Shown here: positions 24,059 to 26,052 of the stretch, piece after piece
Position numbering within the stretch: position 1 is the stretch's first letter
Layout of the letters: every line of letters begins with the position of its first letter
From: an uncultured Bacteroidales bacterium
GTDB lineage: Bacteria > Bacteroidota > Bacteroidia > Bacteroidales > UBA932
NCBI GenBank assembly: GCA_934693135.1
Contig: CAKUVA010000028.1
Location: 1 to 26,052, forward strand
Length of the DNA stretch: 26,052 nt
Direction: 5' to 3'
The notes under the pieces: generated by a model
What the model was told of the DNA's origin: nothing
The model's input: only the letters and a program-made list of their open reading frames with translations
Databases searched by the model: none
Made by a program: the position numbers and the translations under genes

Positions 24059-24285
24059 AGAAATCCTCACAGATCTCGGTAACTAAGGCAATATGTCCAC
24101 GATAAACTATAAAACCCTTCATCAGTGTAACCTTTATGTTTGAGTTTGCCAAAGAATATGCCTTTGATGCCAGCCATGCTTGTTTTCCATAAATCTTTGA
24201 ATATCAATTATATACTATTTTAATGCATGGCTGAAGAGGTTCTAAAATATAGCGTGGCCGGCAAAAGTACTCCCTTCCAAAATTA

Positions 24286-25074
24286 TTATAACTGCCTTAC
24301 AGAGGCTTCTATGACAGATGCAATTTCATTCCTCTGCGCCTCGTCACTTATATTGGCAAGGACCGGGGCGATGAACGAAATCATCTGCAGAACACGGGCT
24401 TCCTCCTCAGGGATACCGCGCGAACGCATATAGAACTGCTCATCCTCATTCAGCTGGCCGACCGTGGCACCATGCGAGCACTTCACGTCATCCGCATAAA
24501 TCTCCAGCTGCGGCTTGGATTCTGCCTTGGCGCCCTCTGAAATCACCAGATTATGATTCGTCTGGTACGCCTCTGTCTTCTGCGCATCCGGAGCCACGAC
24601 TATCTTCCCGTAGAATTTCACGTTGGAATGCCCGGAAGCAATACCGTTGAAAAGCTGGTAAGAAGTGCAGGACGACACCCTGTGACGCACCTCCGTGCGG
24701 ATCTGCACTTTCTCATCCGAGCCGCTCAGATAAAGTCCAGAGATAGTCACATCCGCACCCTCGCCGACGATATCGACCGCAAGAGGGAGGTCAATGCTGA
24801 CTCCAGGCATGATGAGGACGACGATGTTCACCCTCGCACCAGAACCGACTACCACATTGTCGAAAGGAAGTTCTGTCAATGCAGATGTTCCATCGAGCAT
24901 ATATGTATTGTCAAACGTCTCGCCCTCAGCTACTTCAAGCATTCTGGGACCACGTACGGGAGAAATGTCGGTATAATGTCCAGCATCGTGCTTTGGAGAC
25001 GGATCCAGACGTTCGGAGAGGCTCATCTCCTGCTCATTCAGGCACTGTTCCAAAACTGTGTTGTTGTTTTCCAT
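24286..25074 (-). CDS. sufD: SufD-type Fe-S cluster assembly protein, short form
   Basis: SufD acts with SufB and SufC as scaffold for Fe-S cluster assembly. The chosen ATG 25074 follows a strong Shine-Dalgarno (AGGGAGG), rare in this window, and lies 10 bp after the sufC stop; the open frame to 25149 overlaps sufC and is rejected. The 262-residue chain is much shorter than typical SufD (about 430-450), lacking most of the N-terminal helical domain. The beta-helix core and C-terminus are well kept: FYGKIVVAPDAQKTEAYQTN, then EIYADDVKCSHGATVGQL with Cys199 and His201 (matching E. coli SufD C358/H360), and the RSRGIPEEEARVLQ helix. This matches SufD rather than SufB. No sufB or sufS adjoins it here. 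Confidence 0.88.
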   Translation of the reverse strand: MENNNTVLEQCLNEQEMSLSERLDPSPKHDAGHYTDISPVRGPRMLEVAEGETFDNTYMLDGTSALTELPFDNVVVGSGARVNIVVLIMPGVSIDLPLAVDIVGEGADVTISGLYLSGSDEKVQIRTEVRHRVSSCTSYQLFNGIASGHSNVKFYGKIVVAPDAQKTEAYQTNHNLVISEGAKAESKPQLEIYADDVKCSHGATVGQLNEDEQFYMRSRGIPEEEARVLQMISFIAPVLANISDEAQRNEIASVIEASVRQL

Positions 25075-25084
25075 AGCGCCTCCC

Positions 25085-25831
25085 TTAGAAAATGTCATAG
25101 CCCTTCTCCTCGATCTCGTCCACAAGCTCGCGTCCCGCAGTCGTGACAATCTTTCCGTCCTTCAGAACGTGGACGATATCCGGGACGATATAGTCGAGAA
25201 GCCTCTTGTAATGCGTTATGACAATGGCTGACTTCTCAGGCGTATGGAGAGAGCGCACCCCTTCAGCAACTATTCTGAGAGCATCCACATCCAGTCCGCT
25301 GTCCGTCTCGTCCAGGATTGACAGGGTCGGGTCGAGCATAGCCATCTGGAAAATCTCATTGCGCTTCTTCTCGCCTCCGGAGAAACCTACATTGACCTCC
25401 CTCTTGGCGAATTCAGGGCGCATCTGCACGAACGCCATCTTCTCCTTCATAAGCTTCAGGAACTCCCCGGCCTTCATAGGCTCCAGTCCCTCCGCCTTGC
25501 GCTTGGCATTGATGGCGGTCTTCATAAAGTTCGTGATGGTGACACCTGGAATCTCTATCGGATACTGGAACGACATGAATATTCCAGCCCATGAACGTTC
25601 CTCCGGTGACATCGCGAGCAGATCCTTGCCCATAAAGGTTATGCTGCCTTCGGTAATAGTATACAAAGGCTTGCCTGTCAACACGCTGGACAATGTGCTC
25701 TTTCCTGCTCCATTAGGACCCATTACAGCGTGTATCTCGCCTTTCCTTATGGTCAGGTCAATACCCCTTAATATTTCCTTTTCACCTACCGATGCATGCA
25801 GGTCTTTGATTTCCAGTAATATATCGCTCAT
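25085..25831 (-). CDS. sufC: Fe-S cluster assembly ATPase SufC
   Basis: SufC is the ABC-type ATPase that drives conformational change in the SufBCD scaffold. It is cytoplasmic and not a transporter. The 248-residue chain has Walker A GPNGAGKS (38-45), the Q-loop near SFQYPIEIPGV (88-98), the signature SGGEKKR (151-157), Walker B with LSILDETDSGLD (170-181), where the D-E-T-D-S-G-L-D pattern is typical of SufC, and the switch His in VITHYKRLL. It starts with ATG 25831 behind a -7 box at 25858-25865 and is followed after 10 bp by sufD. Confidence 0.97.
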   Translation of the reverse strand: MSDILLEIKDLHASVGEKEILRGIDLTIRKGEIHAVMGPNGAGKSTLSSVLTGKPLYTITEGSITFMGKDLLAMSPEERSWAGIFMSFQYPIEIPGVTITNFMKTAINAKRKAEGLEPMKAGEFLKLMKEKMAFVQMRPEFAKREVNVGFSGGEKKRNEIFQMAMLDPTLSILDETDSGLDVDALRIVAEGVRSLHTPEKSAIVITHYKRLLDYIVPDIVHVLKDGKIVTTAGRELVDEIEEKGYDIF

Positions 25832-25857
25832 AATGTTTCAACATTCTTATTTCGACA

Positions 25858-25865
25858 CAAAGATA
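25858..25865 (-). promoter_or_regulatory. -7 box of sufCD promoter
   Basis: The minus strand reads TATCTTTG, a full match to TAnnTTTG, 26 bp before the sufC ATG. Its presence supports sufC being the first gene of its unit, so sufB is not encoded directly upstream in the same transcript. Confidence 0.55.
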
Positions 25866-25962
25866 CAACAAATAGATAAGAAAATCATCAGGTTAAGAAT
25901 TGCGGGGAAAGTTCCGCTGTCTTATCCGGAGAAAACAAGGGCGGACATTGGGAGATTTTTAC

Positions 25963-25970
25963 TATATTTG
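25963..25970 (+). promoter_or_regulatory. -7 box upstream of the TPP riboswitch
   Basis: TATATTTG matches TAnnTTTG and lies 16 bp before the GGGGTGCC start of the riboswitch. No convincing -33 TTTG is present at 19-20 bp. Confidence 0.5.
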
Positions 25971-25983
25971 CCTCTTGAACATC

Positions 25984-26052
25984 AAAGGGGTGCCGAGGCA
26001 TCCGGCAGGGCTGGGCTGAGATCCGGCTTCTGCGGGAAGAAGGCTGAGATTA
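25984..26052 (+). promoter_or_regulatory. TPP (thiamine pyrophosphate) riboswitch, 5' part, cut by window edge
   Basis: The sequence shows AAAGGGGTGCC (25984-25994), the start of the TPP aptamer's P2 strand, and CTGAGAT (26044-26050), the conserved block that binds the pyrimidine side of TPP, followed by TA at the edge. A second CTGAGAT occurs at 26016-26022, within the variable P3 region. The right half, with the pyrophosphate-binding arm, lies beyond the window, as does the regulated gene, expected to be a thiamine biosynthesis or transport gene on the plus strand. Confidence 0.82.

Larger units (their letters stand above)
23997..24203 (-). pseudogene. Possible remnant of a coding region, unidentified
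   Basis: On the minus strand the frame stays open for 68 codons from just after a TGA (24204-24206) to TAA at 23997-23999. It would encode a Lys/Ser-rich peptide containing KVTLMKGFIVYRGHIALV and EICEDFLSLSYKKLFEVYS. There is no start codon near the beginning; the only in-frame ATG lies in the middle. It may be the 3' end of a decayed gene or chance openness in AT-rich sequence. I do not recognise a family. The RlmI-like gene's probable promoter and leader hairpin lie inside it, which argues against it being an active gene. Confidence 0.2.
23935..24285. other. 351-bp gap between sufD and the RlmI-like gene
   Basis: This stretch contains, reading on the minus strand from sufD, no clear terminator, then a 69-codon open frame without an early start codon (23997-24203), a -7 box (24051-24058) and a strong imperfect hairpin region (23999-24043). 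The stretch 24204-24285 is AT-rich and I see nothing specific in it apart from GCCGGC at 24258-24263. Confidence 0.6.

Noticed and set aside
25075..25149. Longer N-terminus for SufD, starting at 25149
   Set aside because: The extension overlaps the sufC 3' end, is Arg-rich and unlike SufD, while ATG 25074 has a strong Shine-Dalgarno.

Overview
The window looks like core chromosome of a member of the order Bacteroidales. This rests on several independent signs: TAnnTTTG-type -7 promoter boxes with almost no Shine-Dalgarno sequences, a large Oar-like TonB-dependent receptor with a BACON-domain lipoprotein behind it, a GldH-type lipoprotein next to a RicT/PSP1 gene, a PG0541-type small protein behind an RND pump, and an H-type SAM riboswitch of the metA-motif (SAM-II) class in front of metK. 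No phage genes, intact transposons, rRNA, tRNA or CRISPR array were seen. Most of the window is housekeeping sequence.

Layout. Bases 1-3762 (minus strand) hold a TonB-dependent receptor followed by a BACON lipoprotein cut by the window edge. Bases 3789-4121 are a divergent control region with a consensus promoter, a SAM-II-like aptamer and an intrinsic terminator leading into metK (plus strand). smpB lies tail-to-tail with metK and divergent from miaA. miaA lies tail-to-tail with trmB, the last gene of a tightly packed eight-gene minus-strand unit: trxA, an outer-membrane barrel gene, a LOG-family gene, a polyprenyl synthetase gene, holB (delta prime), ricT, a gldH-like gene and trmB. All spacings in it are 15 bp or less, several genes overlap, and it starts from a near-ideal promoter at 13239-13269. 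Bases 13285-19315 are a second minus-strand operon: tolC-like, periplasmic adaptor, RND pump and PG0541-like gene, closed by a hairpin terminator and preceded by a perfect 14-bp inverted repeat. Then come lgt, pgk (with terminator), menG/ubiE and an RlmI-like methyltransferase gene, all on the minus strand, followed by a short sufC-sufD pair. The last 66 bases are the 5' part of a TPP riboswitch on the plus strand, whose thiamine gene lies outside the window.

How the genes fit together. MetK makes SAM, used by TrmB, MenG and the RlmI-like enzyme encoded here. MiaA, TrmB, SmpB and RicT all touch tRNA or RNA function. MiaA, the polyprenyl synthetase and the LOG protein all belong to prenyl or prenyl-adenine chemistry. 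The RND operon forms a tripartite efflux pump.

The strongest non-routine observations are a specific antiterminator model for the metK riboswitch (8 bp shared between the aptamer's first strand and the terminator's 5' arm), the inverted repeat in front of the efflux operon, two competing stems in the leader of the RlmI-like gene, an N-terminally short SufD without sufB or sufS beside it, and a Ser/Gly/Asp repeat inserted in the TolC-like protein. I did not find a clearly new multi-gene defence or metabolic system.
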